Below, one piece after another: positions 6,583 through 14,379 of a stretch of 29,741 bases of DNA. Below the pieces are notes generated by a model, which was given only the letters and a program-made list of their open reading frames with translations, ran no database searches and was not told where the DNA came from. The DNA comes from COE1 sp964387365. Lineage in GTDB: Bacteria; Bacillota; Clostridia; Lachnospirales; Lachnospiraceae. The stretch is from the NCBI GenBank assembly GCA_964387365.1, contig CAYLWP010000012.1, positions 1 to 29,741 on the forward strand, given 5' to 3'. The position numbers were made by a program, and so were the translations under genes. Positions within the stretch are counted from its first letter, which is position 1. Every line of letters begins with the position of its first letter.

Positions 6583-9210
6583 ATGAACAAAATCAAGGGT
6601 TCCATATTTGCAAAGGTAATTGCATGGATATTATTGATTTTAAGTGGATTCTTTTTTGTGATGAGCTGTATCACAACCGTATTTATGGAAAATTACAGTG
6701 TTTTCAGACTGACGCGGGATGCTGTGTTGGAGGAACAATTTGCAAATATCAGTAACACATATTCCGTGATGGCGATTAACCATTATCGTGAAGGGCTGGG
6801 GGATGATTATTTTTCCGACAAAGCCTTCCGCTACGGAATCATAGAGGCGGAAAGTCCGGACGGCATTGATTTGAATAAAGAAAGCAGTTATCTGCATAGA
6901 AATTTTACGGATACGGTTAGCAGGGAGAATTTATATGTTTTCCCGATTAGTCTGTCAGAGGATACCAGGATTATGTATTCCGATGATTTGTTTGGCAGTT
7001 ATGGGTATAGTACAGGCCTTGTAGAGGATAGAACCTTATATGCGGACAGAATCTGTTATGACATAGCAGAAGGAATCTTCTATTACCGGGCAGATGGTAA
7101 TTATTATCCGGCAGAAAGTGTAAGTATCAGGGTAAGTCTGCAGGCAGAAGAGACGGTTGATATATCAGAATATTATTCCTTCCAATATGATAATGAGAAG
7201 AAAAAATACAGGATAGGCACCAATCAGGTTGATATAGCGGAAGAAATCGTATTATCGCCGATGGATGAAGTAACATATATATATGAAGAAAATAGAACAG
7301 CGCAAGCGATAGGCGAAGAAAACGCAGAGACTCATTATGTGCCATCGCAAACAGAGGGCGCGGTGGATATGGGAGTGCAGGAAAACCCGGACAGGACATC
7401 TGACCAGCTGCAGGTTCTCATAGGCAGCAAAGAAATGGAAATACTGCAGAGTGAAGATGAAATTACCTTCAATGTGTTTGACGGCACGGCATTAGCTTAT
7501 TCTGAATGGGGACAGTTACTTTTTGACGATTTCAGAGAAATAGATGCGTCCGAGCTGTTACTTATCGATTCCTCAGCAATTGGGAAAAATAGATTTATGG
7601 AGGTAGACAAATCCTATCTTGATGAAAATTATACGCTGCATGTAGTTGATAAGAGTACGGAAAAAAATTATCTCATCGTATCCTATATTGATAAAGCTAC
7701 CTTAGCAGCACAAAAACAGGCGTTTCTGCGCAAAATCCAAAATAACAGCCCGGGTGCGAGGCTGGAAGCTGTTATTTCAGCGGAGGGAGCAGACCTGTAT
7801 GTGCTGATGGAGATACTGGTTGATACGCTGTTTGAATGGAAGGAAAGCATCATTGTCGTAATGTTTGGCATGTTCTTTCTTGCTGTCGAAAGCTTCGTAT
7901 TTCTGATATGCGCAGCAGGGCATAGGAGAAAAAAAGAAGAAATCGTGCCGACCTTTGTAGATAAGATTCCGTTGGATTTTTTTTGTATTGTCGTTTTTAT
8001 GATAGAAGGTATTGCAGGCTGTGTGTTGGTGGAAATCAGTTATTCGGATTCGGCAACCCTGATATTTCAAATGTTTTCCGCTATCGGCATGATGATGGCA
8101 TGTGTCCTTATGGTGACACTTTTAAGCTTTGCAGTCAGGGTGAAAATGGGTAAATGGTGGAGAAATTCGGTTATTTATTGGATATTTGCCAAGGCAAGAA
8201 ATATGTGTCAGCTTTTTTGGTACAACAGGGGAATGCTATGGAAACTATTAGCTGTTGTGGCAGTGGAAACACTGGCTGTAATATTTCTTGGCTGCTGTAT
8301 GGGGGTGGGCGAAGAAATTGCAACGTTTAAGATATGCGAGCTTATTATAATACTACCTGTTTTGGTGGTGTTGGTCTTGCAGCTTCAGAAGCTTCAGGAG
8401 GGCAGTAGGATGATTGCAGAGGGCAATCTGCAGCAAAAGATTGATACAACGAAGATGTTTTGGGAGTTCAAAAAGAATGCGGAAAACCTGAACCGCATCG
8501 GAGATGGCATGTCCTCAGCGGTGGAGGAACGAATGAAGAGTGAACGCTTCAAGACAGAGTTGATTACGAATGTATCACATGATATCAAAACGCCGCTGAC
8601 ATCGATTATTAACTATGTCGATTTGCTGGAAAAGACCGATATTCAGGATGAAACGGCAAAAGAGTACCTCGAGGTATTGGAGCGTCAGTCGGCAAGGCTG
8701 AAAAAGCTGATTGAGGACTTAATCGAGGCATCAAAGGCGTCAACGGGAAATCTTTCCGTCAGCATGGAGGCGTTGGAGGCAAATGTCTTTGTTACGCAGA
8801 TTCTTGGTGAATTTGAGGAAAAGCTGGCAGGTGCAGGTCTTGAGCTGATTATTACTAAGCCGGAGGAAGAGATTCCGGTGAAGGCAGACGGAAGGCATCT
8901 GTGGCGTGTTGTGGATAATCTGATGAACAATATCTGTAAATATGCACAGCCGGGCTCCCGCGTTTACATTAATCTGGAGCAGACACAGGATAAGATACTG
9001 TTAACCTTCAAAAATATGTCAAAATATCCGCTGAATATCACGAGTGAAGAGCTGATGGAGCGCTTTGTAAGAGGTGACAGCTCCAGAAACACAGAGGGAA
9101 ACGGCTTGGGACTTTCGATTGCAAAAAGTCTGATGGAGCTGATGAACGGACAGCTGTTACTGTTTATTGACGGCGATTTATTTAAGGTAGTGTTAGAGTT
9201 TCCAAGATAA
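6583..9210 (+). CDS. Large multi-pass sensor histidine kinase
   Basis: An 875-aa membrane kinase that would phosphorylate the response regulator at 5389. Layout: transmembrane helix near residues 8-33, a long extracellular sensor of about 380 residues, about five more hydrophobic helices between roughly 420 and 600 (IIVVMFGMFFLAVESFVFLI; FFCIVVFMIEGIAGCVLV; LLAVVAVETLAVIFLGCC among them), a HAMP-like linker (GSRMIAEGNLQQKID), the HisKA domain with phospho-acceptor His666 in NVSHDIKTPLTSI, and a HATPase_c domain with N-box NLMNNICKYA and G-box EGNGLGLSIAKSL. GAGGTGG lies 5 bases before ATG 6583, preferred over the GTG at 6574 inside that site. The number of helices before the kinase core is unusually high for a prototypical sensor kinase. 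The signal is unknown. Confidence 0.92.
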   Translation: MNKIKGSIFAKVIAWILLILSGFFFVMSCITTVFMENYSVFRLTRDAVLEEQFANISNTYSVMAINHYREGLGDDYFSDKAFRYGIIEAESPDGIDLNKESSYLHRNFTDTVSRENLYVFPISLSEDTRIMYSDDLFGSYGYSTGLVEDRTLYADRICYDIAEGIFYYRADGNYYPAESVSIRVSLQAEETVDISEYYSFQYDNEKKKYRIGTNQVDIAEEIVLSPMDEVTYIYEENRTAQAIGEENAETHYVPSQTEGAVDMGVQENPDRTSDQLQVLIGSKEMEILQSEDEITFNVFDGTALAYSEWGQLLFDDFREIDASELLLIDSSAIGKNRFMEVDKSYLDENYTLHVVDKSTEKNYLIVSYIDKATLAAQKQAFLRKIQNNSPGARLEAVISAEGADLYVLMEILVDTLFEWKESIIVVMFGMFFLAVESFVFLICAAGHRRKKEEIVPTFVDKIPLDFFCIVVFMIEGIAGCVLVEISYSDSATLIFQMFSAIGMMMACVLMVTLLSFAVRVKMGKWWRNSVIYWIFAKARNMCQLFWYNRGMLWKLLAVVAVETLAVIFLGCCMGVGEEIATFKICELIIILPVLVVLVLQLQKLQEGSRMIAEGNLQQKIDTTKMFWEFKKNAENLNRIGDGMSSAVEERMKSERFKTELITNVSHDIKTPLTSIINYVDLLEKTDIQDETAKEYLEVLERQSARLKKLIEDLIEASKASTGNLSVSMEALEANVFVTQILGEFEEKLAGAGLELIITKPEEEIPVKADGRHLWRVVDNLMNNICKYAQPGSRVYINLEQTQDKILLTFKNMSKYPLNITSEELMERFVRGDSSRNTEGNGLGLSIAKSLMELMNGQLLLFIDGDLFKVVLEFPR

Positions 9211-9246
9211 AAGGTGCAATTCATATGCATTTTGGATTAATTTTGC

Positions 9247-9275
9247 TTGACATTGAGCGGTTTCATGCATAATGC
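9247..9275 (+). promoter_or_regulatory. Possible upstream promoter of the 6S RNA
   Basis: TTGACA (9247-9252), 17 bp, TAATGC (9270-9275). The -35 is perfect, the -10 poor. If used it would give a 6S precursor with a roughly 55-nt 5' extension. Confidence 0.35.
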
Positions 9276-9303
9276 CGAAAATGAGAAAACAAGCGACATA
9301 ATA

Positions 9304-9332
9304 TTGATATTTTTCTGTATAGAGGATATAAT
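9304..9332 (+). promoter_or_regulatory. Strong promoter of the 6S RNA
   Basis: TTGATA (9304-9309), exactly 17 bp, then a perfect TATAAT (9327-9332). Expected start is about 9339, which matches the 5' end of the RNA fold. Confidence 0.85.
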
Positions 9333-9338
9333 AAGGTT

Positions 9339-9522
9339 AATCTGAAATGTGCGATCACTCTTGTTATTTTGAACCTACATCACTTTAAACGGGATTCCTA
9401 TATCGCCTCATTGATGTCATGCCCCCCATTATGGCCAGGGGACGGCAGAGAGAAGGGCTGCGGTCACCCACCTAGCCAGAGCTAGGAGTCAAAATACAGG
9501 AGCCGGCATTTTGGAGTATACG
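9339..9522 (+). ncRNA. ssrS: 6S RNA (RNA polymerase-binding regulatory RNA)
   Basis: 6S RNA mimics an open promoter, binds housekeeping-sigma RNA polymerase and damps transcription in slow growth. The roughly 184-nt region carries no ORF and folds like 6S: a closing stem CTGAAATG (9342-9349) with CATTTTGG (9507-9514); an asymmetric loop; then a 13-bp stem with one bulge pairing CTCTTGTTATTTTG (9358-9371) with CAAAATACAGGAG (9490-9502). The interior is large and weakly paired, ending in small hairpins such as CCTAGC/GCTAGG. End sequences resemble known 6S: TCTGAAATGT against E. coli TCTGAGATGT, and GCCGGCATTTTGGAG against GGCGGCATCTCGGAG. It has its own near-consensus promoter and terminator. 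Identification is by structure and remembered similarity, without a covariance search. Confidence 0.8.
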
Positions 9523-9527
9523 AAAGA

Positions 9528-9554
9528 AAAAAGCAGCCTTAAGGGCTGCTTTTT
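9528..9554 (+). terminator. Terminator of the 6S RNA
   Basis: AAAAAGCAGCC (9528-9538) pairs with GGCTGCTTTTT (9544-9554), a perfect 11-bp stem ending in T. Confidence 0.9.
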
Positions 9555-9655
9555 ATGTGCTTCGGCAAAGAGTCAGGTAGATTCTTACTTGTGTAGGAAT
9601 CCATCTGAGGAATGGCTGTTAGTCTGGCTAAAAAATAATAGGGGGAGTGTGCCGT

Positions 9656-11206
9656 TTGGGGAAGCATCGTCTTCATAAGCTTACCATTGTCATTGTCTGG
9701 GTGGTAATTGCTGCCTGTCTGTATCAATGCAGCGTATTGTCTTCAACAGAGAAAAATCCGGAGTATACCTATGAGGAGAGCAAGGCAGAGGAAAATTCGG
9801 AAAAACCAAAGAAGCATGAAACGATACCGGAGAGGCAGATTCCGGGCGAAATGATAAGGGTTTTGATTAAGACAAGCGATTTTTCTGCAATTTATCACGA
9901 TGAGCTGATATTCAGCAGTGAAAGCGGCATGTACATAGAACAGGATAAGAAAATAAAAACGTATGCTCCGAGCGAAGAACTTAAGATAACAAAACTTGAC
10001 TTTCAGGATAAGCAGATATGCATCAAACCCTATGAAAACGGACAAATTAAGGTTCATAATGTTACGCGGGTCCAGGAGGTACGTTATCGGGGGAGCATGG
10101 AGTGCTTTGGAACGCAGGACGGCATTGTGTTAGTAAATGAACTGCCGGTTGAGGAATACTTATATGGTGTTGTGCCAAGCGAGATGCCGGCAGTTTACCC
10201 GGAAGAGGCCCTGAAAGCGCAGGCAATCAGTGCAAGAACATATACCTATTTTCATAGGAAGAGCTTTGCCTATCCGGAGTGGGCGGCGCATGTCGATGAC
10301 AGTACGACCTTTCAGGTGTATAAAAATATTTCCGAGAATGAGAACGTCAACCGGGCTGTCGATGCCACCAAAAATCTGGTTATGATGTATCAGGGCGAGG
10401 TGATTGAGAGCTTTTACTATTCGACCTCGAGCGGACGAAGTGCCGGCTATGAGGTCTGGAAGCCGGGGGAAACAAAGGGATGGCTGCAGGGAAAAAAAAT
10501 GGCTGCAACAGAGCAGGCTTTGATACAGGGAAAGAGCTTGACGGCAGCAGAACAGGACTCTGTACAGACGGAGGACTTTTCGTATAACAGTAAGGAAACT
10601 TCGGAGGTAGTTCGGGATAGGGAAAATGCGTATCGGACGTATATTACGCTTGGAAATGTCAATGATGCAGAGTGTCAGGAGCCATGGTACCGGTGGGAAT
10701 ATACCAGAAGCATTGAGGCTAAGGAACTTCTGAAACGAATTGAGTCTTTGCAATCAAAGTACCCGGATGAAATCAGTATTCGCTCCAAATATAAAAAAGG
10801 AAAAAAACTGACACAAGAGTCAGAAATTCTTTCCTGCAGAGTCCGGCAGCGGGAGAAAAGCGGCATGGTGCAACAGCTTTACATACAAACCAAGAATTTT
10901 GAAATCATAATAAAGACGCAACAATGCATCAGGGAAGTGCTTGCCCGAAATGGTGATGTAATCAGAAAAAATGATGGCTCGGAATTTACGCTGGGTGAGC
11001 TGCTGCCAAGTGCCTATTTTTACTTTGATGCCTTGTATGAGGACAATGGCTTAAAAAGTATGACGATACACGGGGGCGGCTTCGGACATGGCGCCGGAAT
11101 GTCGCAGAACGGAGCAAAGTGCTTGGCAAAGTTGGGGCTTGCGGCGTCGGATATTTTGAAATATTATTACAATGAGATTGAGATAAAAGATGTTACGCAA
11201 TTATGA
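9656..11206 (+). CDS. SpoIID/LytB domain protein (putative membrane-bound lytic transglycosylase)
   Basis: A 516-aa protein with an N-terminal transmembrane helix (LTIVIVWVVIAACLYQC), a Lys/Glu-rich linker, and a SpoIID/LytB domain. Motifs: LPVEEYLYGVVPSEMPA (contains the family's catalytic Glu), EALKAQAISARTYTY, DSTTFQVY, YYSTSSGRSAG, and the C-terminal GGGFGHGAGMSQNGAKCLAK with ILKYYYNEI. In B. subtilis, SpoIID trims peptidoglycan strands denuded by SpoIIP during forespore engulfment; LytB-like relatives modify autolysin activity. A non-conserved stretch of about 65 residues (Gln/Glu/Lys/Ser-rich, around residues 275-340) interrupts the domain after the STSSGR motif. AGGGGGA lies 9 bases before TTG 9656; the GTG at 9647 abuts the ribosome site, so TTG is preferred. 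No other sporulation gene is visible here. Confidence 0.85.
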   Translation: MGKHRLHKLTIVIVWVVIAACLYQCSVLSSTEKNPEYTYEESKAEENSEKPKKHETIPERQIPGEMIRVLIKTSDFSAIYHDELIFSSESGMYIEQDKKIKTYAPSEELKITKLDFQDKQICIKPYENGQIKVHNVTRVQEVRYRGSMECFGTQDGIVLVNELPVEEYLYGVVPSEMPAVYPEEALKAQAISARTYTYFHRKSFAYPEWAAHVDDSTTFQVYKNISENENVNRAVDATKNLVMMYQGEVIESFYYSTSSGRSAGYEVWKPGETKGWLQGKKMAATEQALIQGKSLTAAEQDSVQTEDFSYNSKETSEVVRDRENAYRTYITLGNVNDAECQEPWYRWEYTRSIEAKELLKRIESLQSKYPDEISIRSKYKKGKKLTQESEILSCRVRQREKSGMVQQLYIQTKNFEIIIKTQQCIREVLARNGDVIRKNDGSEFTLGELLPSAYFYFDALYEDNGLKSMTIHGGGFGHGAGMSQNGAKCLAKLGLAASDILKYYYNEIEIKDVTQL

Positions 11207-11506
11207 AGGTACTGAATAATTATGAAGTTACCTTGCAATAAAGGGGATTGACTGCTGCATGTATATCTTCTTCTGCGGAGCACTAGTGAATCGCATGATT
11301 GCGGAGCAGTGAAATAACAATATTGTTTTTATTATAGATTTCAGATAAAATGAAATTGACAAATGGCGGAGACTGTATTGATGTGTTAAAGAGGTCGCAT
11401 AATGTTATTGTTATACAAATTTCTACTCGAGACGATGATTATGGAGTTAGAACAGAGAATATAGTCAAGAATAGAAGAGTTATCAATCACAGAAGAGGAG
11501 GCTGTT
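11207..11506. other. Intergenic region without a supported gene
   Basis: It holds a weak hairpin just after the SpoIID-like gene (AAGGTA near 11206 with TACCTT near 11230), a direct repeat GCGGAGCA (about 11276 and 11300), and a TTGACA (11356-11361) lacking a convincing -10. A 60-codon ORF beginning at 11350 has no ribosome site and overlaps the next gene. Confidence 0.5.
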
Positions 11507-12646
11507 ATGGAGTTTACTTCACCTTGGAATAATAAAATATCCGTAAACCATAAAAGTATGGAGAAAGGATACGAGAATATATCCGAAACCAAGGATACGA
11601 TTCTTTCTGTGTATGAGGAATTGGTGGAAGCGAATGATGCTTTGCTTGCCGAGTTGTCGGGCGATGTGAAAAAGAGGTTTGCTGGCGCAAAAGATACAAC
11701 TGAAATGAGATTGAAGAATGTTACCAATACACTTGGGGCTATGTCAGATTTGCTTAAAAATTATACAGAGGATAATAAAAAGATAAATATGAATGCTGCA
11801 ATACTTGCTGGCTCGGAAGTATGGAAAACGAACACAAATGTACATTTGAGCGGAAATACTAACTCTAAGATTACTTATGTAGAAGATTATGTAAATAAAC
11901 TGATAAAAGGGGGGAAAGCGTTTATACCACAGAAGGTGGATAATGCAACGGTTTTAGATGCGTATGATTTGATGCGAGGTATGAATCTGATTAGTGAAAA
12001 GACAATACAAGAAAATTCAACAGCGAATAAAATAGAATTGATGAAGCCTCAATATATACCGTTACAAGGCGAATATATCGAGAATCAGAATGCTTGGAAA
12101 AATGTGAAGTTTGGAAATAGTACTAATTCGAATATACAATATTCCGGATGTGGAATTATAGCTACCTACAATGCACTATAAGCGTTGGGAAATGCACATT
12201 CTGCAGATATGATGATGTCTGTAATCAGTGCATATGAAAGAGATGGTGCTGCTGCAAATGGAGAGTTTGGGGTAGCACCACGAGCAATAGCATCATATTT
12301 TGCCCAGAAAGGATATCGGGTGCAAACAACAGAATCAACAGATTCATGGATGCTCAATCAATTCGACGAGAATAATGACGTTGCGATTGTAACTGTGTAT
12401 AATGATCAAACAGATATTACGCAAATGCTGCATACAGTATGTATAACCAAAACAGAAAATGGTGGTTACATTGCTCATAATATAAATAGAGTGAAAAATG
12501 GAAAGAGTGTACCATCCGACGAAAAGACTACACTTGAAGAAGCGATTAAAAGTATAGGGAGAGATTCAGTAGCAATCAGTGTAATAGGAATCAAGGAGCC
12601 TCTGATAGGTGATTTCCCTGAGAAGGTAGATAATTACGAGGCGTGA
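11507..12646 (+). pseudogene. WXG100-like protein fused to a C39/papain-like peptidase domain, split by an in-frame TAA
   Basis: A single frame of about 379 codons interrupted only by TAA at 12179-12181. Residues 1-95 are two predicted helices joined at L50-S51-G52, the place of the W-x-G turn in WXG100/ESX proteins. A linker follows, then a cysteine-peptidase-like domain: Cys215 in SGCGIIATYNAL lies just before the stop. After it come ALGNAHSADMM, FGVAPRAIASYFAQKGYRV and the His in MLHTVCITK, with HNINR as the third catalytic region. The layout fits an ESX/type VII-secreted effector with a bacteriocin-type C39-like protease fold; this is inference. AGAGGAGG precedes the ATG. The upstream fragment keeps the Cys but loses the His; the downstream part could restart only from a TTG at 12185 with no ribosome site, so the gene is probably inactive unless the stop is read through. 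Confidence 0.7.
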
Positions 12647-12657
12647 GGTGTCAGAAT

Positions 12658-13761
12658 ATGAAGAATAGATGGAGCATAATCTTTATTTGTTTTATGTGTG
12701 CGATGTTAATGTGTGGTTGCAAAGCGGAGAAAGATGACATATTTGCTCAAGACGGAAAGTTTGAAGTGTTATGCATAAATGAGACACAGAGCAATCCCAA
12801 TAATCGAAAGCAGAAAAAATATTATTATTATGAGCAGTTTAATGAGATATATCGTTATTCTTTAGAATCAGAAACACAGGAGATGTTATATGATGCAGAA
12901 TACACCATTTGGTCATACTGTATAGCAGAACCTTATTTGTTTTATACATATAGCGAGGAGGGGATTTATAAAGTAAACAGATTGAATTTGCAGACAAAAG
13001 AGAATTCGCTCATGTTCGAAAATCAGATAGGAGGAAATATATACCTTAATATAGAGAATAATTATATTTATATTACGGTGGAAGAGACAGGCATAGGAGG
13101 AGACACGGGAATATATGCATATAGATGTCCTTTGAATGGTGATTTCATAACGGACTATGAAGAGACTAATGATTATTATAAGACAAGTTATGGATTTTCA
13201 ACAGATGAAGAACAAAGAGTAAATCTTGGTAAAAAGTCAGTGATTATTAGAAGAAATTGGAAAGATGATGAAATACCGTACAGTTACCAAGTAGAGGGAA
13301 AAGATGAACAATCAATTACTTGCTTTGAAGAGAGTGAATATAGAAATTCGGCTCTATATCAGCAGTATATGTGCCAAGAGGATGAATCAACAATTATAGG
13401 ATTAATCAATGTTTCGGGTGACCCGAGAGTAAGTGTGCAACTTAGCCAAAATCAAATAAAAAGAGATATACTTTTTAGTTTAAATGTAGATACAGGAGAA
13501 AATAAGATTCTGTATGATACAAAAAATAACCGTACAAGAATTATAGGGTATGACAAGGGTGTCATATATTTATTTAAAAATAATTATAAGATTTATAGTC
13601 TGTCGTTAAAAGATGGGAAAGAAACAGAATTAATGTCTATTCCTAAATCTGATGATATAGTATTTGATTGGTGCGAAAATTATCTGATAGTAAGATATAG
13701 AGATATTAATGCAGGCATCAATCCACAGTATCATATACAAACACGAAAAATAGTTAATTAG
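12658..13761 (+). CDS. Lipoprotein with repeated strand motifs (possible beta-propeller)
   Basis: A 367-aa protein with a signal peptide and lipobox: MKNRWSIIFICFMCAMLMCG then Cys, lipidated at the CGC. The mature part has repeated strand-turn motifs (IYRYSLESETQEMLYDAEYT, IYKVNRLNLQTKENSLMF, IYSLSLKDGKETELMSI), each giving a reading of a named state and resembling DUF5050-type beta-propellers in clostridial surface lipoproteins. TGAGGTG lies 7 bases before ATG 12658; a GTG at 12643 overlaps the previous stop and is inside the ribosome site. It directly follows the split WXG100/peptidase gene (11-base gap) and is probably co-transcribed. It could be a surface partner or protective factor for that effector, or a general sensor; nothing in the sequence decides. 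Lower GC than the pheST genes. Confidence 0.72.
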   Translation: MKNRWSIIFICFMCAMLMCGCKAEKDDIFAQDGKFEVLCINETQSNPNNRKQKKYYYYEQFNEIYRYSLESETQEMLYDAEYTIWSYCIAEPYLFYTYSEEGIYKVNRLNLQTKENSLMFENQIGGNIYLNIENNYIYITVEETGIGGDTGIYAYRCPLNGDFITDYEETNDYYKTSYGFSTDEEQRVNLGKKSVIIRRNWKDDEIPYSYQVEGKDEQSITCFEESEYRNSALYQQYMCQEDESTIIGLINVSGDPRVSVQLSQNQIKRDILFSLNVDTGENKILYDTKNNRTRIIGYDKGVIYLFKNNYKIYSLSLKDGKETELMSIPKSDDIVFDWCENYLIVRYRDINAGINPQYHIQTRKIVN

Positions 13762-13793
13762 GAAATCATAGAAAACCTTAGGTTGAAAAAAAC

Positions 13794-13822
13794 TTGACTT
13801 TTCCACCTAAACTGTCTATGAT
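13794..13822 (+). promoter_or_regulatory. pheST promoter
   Basis: TTGACT (13794-13799), 17 bp, TATGAT (13817-13822); start expected near 13829, just before the T-box stem I. It begins 33 bases after the lipoprotein stop. Confidence 0.85.
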
Positions 13823-13828
13823 GTCATT

Positions 13829-14096
13829 ATGAGTAAATGACGAAATGCATTGAAGGTGCATAGTAGAGCTATATTTTCTTGCAGAGAGTGGAGGTCACCG
13901 GCTGTAAGCCTCCTAAGTTCAGATATAGTATCGAATTTCCCACCGGAGCAGCTCTGTTGAAGGTTTTTAGGTAGTAGGCGGAGACGTAGAGAACACGTTA
14001 CGTTCGTTAGAGCCGTTTTGGTATAAGACCGGACGGGAACTAGGGTGGTACCACGATAATTCGTCCCTTACACTTTCGAGTGTAAGGGACTTTTTT
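13829..14096 (+). promoter_or_regulatory. T-box leader for phenylalanine (UUC specifier)
   Basis: T-box RNAs bind uncharged tRNA and switch from terminator to antiterminator, here raising pheST when charged tRNA-Phe is scarce. The T-box core AGGGTGGTACCACG is at 14042-14055. Stem I is seen in AGAGC (near 13865) pairing with GCTCT (near 13952), with CTATAT/ATATAG inside and the GGAGG/CCTCC hairpin above it. The specifier loop lies between ATATAG and GCTCT and contains TTC (13937-13939), the Phe codon, within GAATTTCCC. The antiterminator (T-box side) overlaps the 5' arm of the terminator at 14063-14096. The downstream genes are both Phe-tRNA synthetase subunits, which confirms the amino acid. 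Confidence 0.93.
14063..14096 (+). terminator. T-box-controlled terminator
   Basis: GTCCCTTACACT (14063-14074) pairs with AGTGTAAGGGAC (14079-14090) over a TTCG loop, then six T. This is the attenuator of the pheST leader. Confidence 0.95.
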
Positions 14097-14097
14097 G

Positions 14098-14352
14098 CGC
14101 GAATATGCAAAGTCATGGTGTTACATCGAAAATGGATGCTTGCATACAATTTTCGATGTGACACTATGACGCGCAACGCGACCGAGCGAATGAAATTCGC
14201 GAGGTGCATATTCGCGTCGCTGTGGTGTGAAGGTGACGCGCAACGCGACCGAGCGAATAAAATTCGCGAGGTGCATATTCGCGCCACTGTGGTGTGAAGG
14301 TGACGCGCAACGCGACCGAGCGAAGGACTTCGCGAGGTGCATATTCGCGTCA
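14098..14352 (+). repeat. Structured repeat element: terminal inverted repeats, long hairpin and 67-bp tandem repeats
   Basis: Between the T-box terminator and the pheS ribosome site. CGCGAATATGCA (14098-14109) is repeated in inverse as TGCATATTCGCG at 14205-14216, and again in the later units. Next is a 22-bp stem, 14112-14133 with 14149-14170, two wobble pairs. Then three units of period exactly 67 bp start at 14167, 14234 and 14301 (the last partial, to about 14350). Each has a hairpin: GCGAAT/ATTCGC in units 1 and 2, GCGAAG/CTTCGC in unit 3, a paired (compensatory) change. It resembles dispersed palindromic repeats of Lachnospiraceae genomes, by memory only. It would be part of the pheST mRNA leader. 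Confidence 0.85.
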
Positions 14353-14379
14353 AATGGCTTAAAATGAAAGGAGAACAAG

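Noticed and set aside
11350..11532. 60-codon plus-strand ORF upstream of the WXG100-like gene
   Set aside because: No ribosome site, atypical composition, and overlap with the ribosome site and start of the next gene.
14098..14352. CRISPR array
   Set aside because: The units are 67-bp tandem copies without variable spacers, and no cas gene is present.
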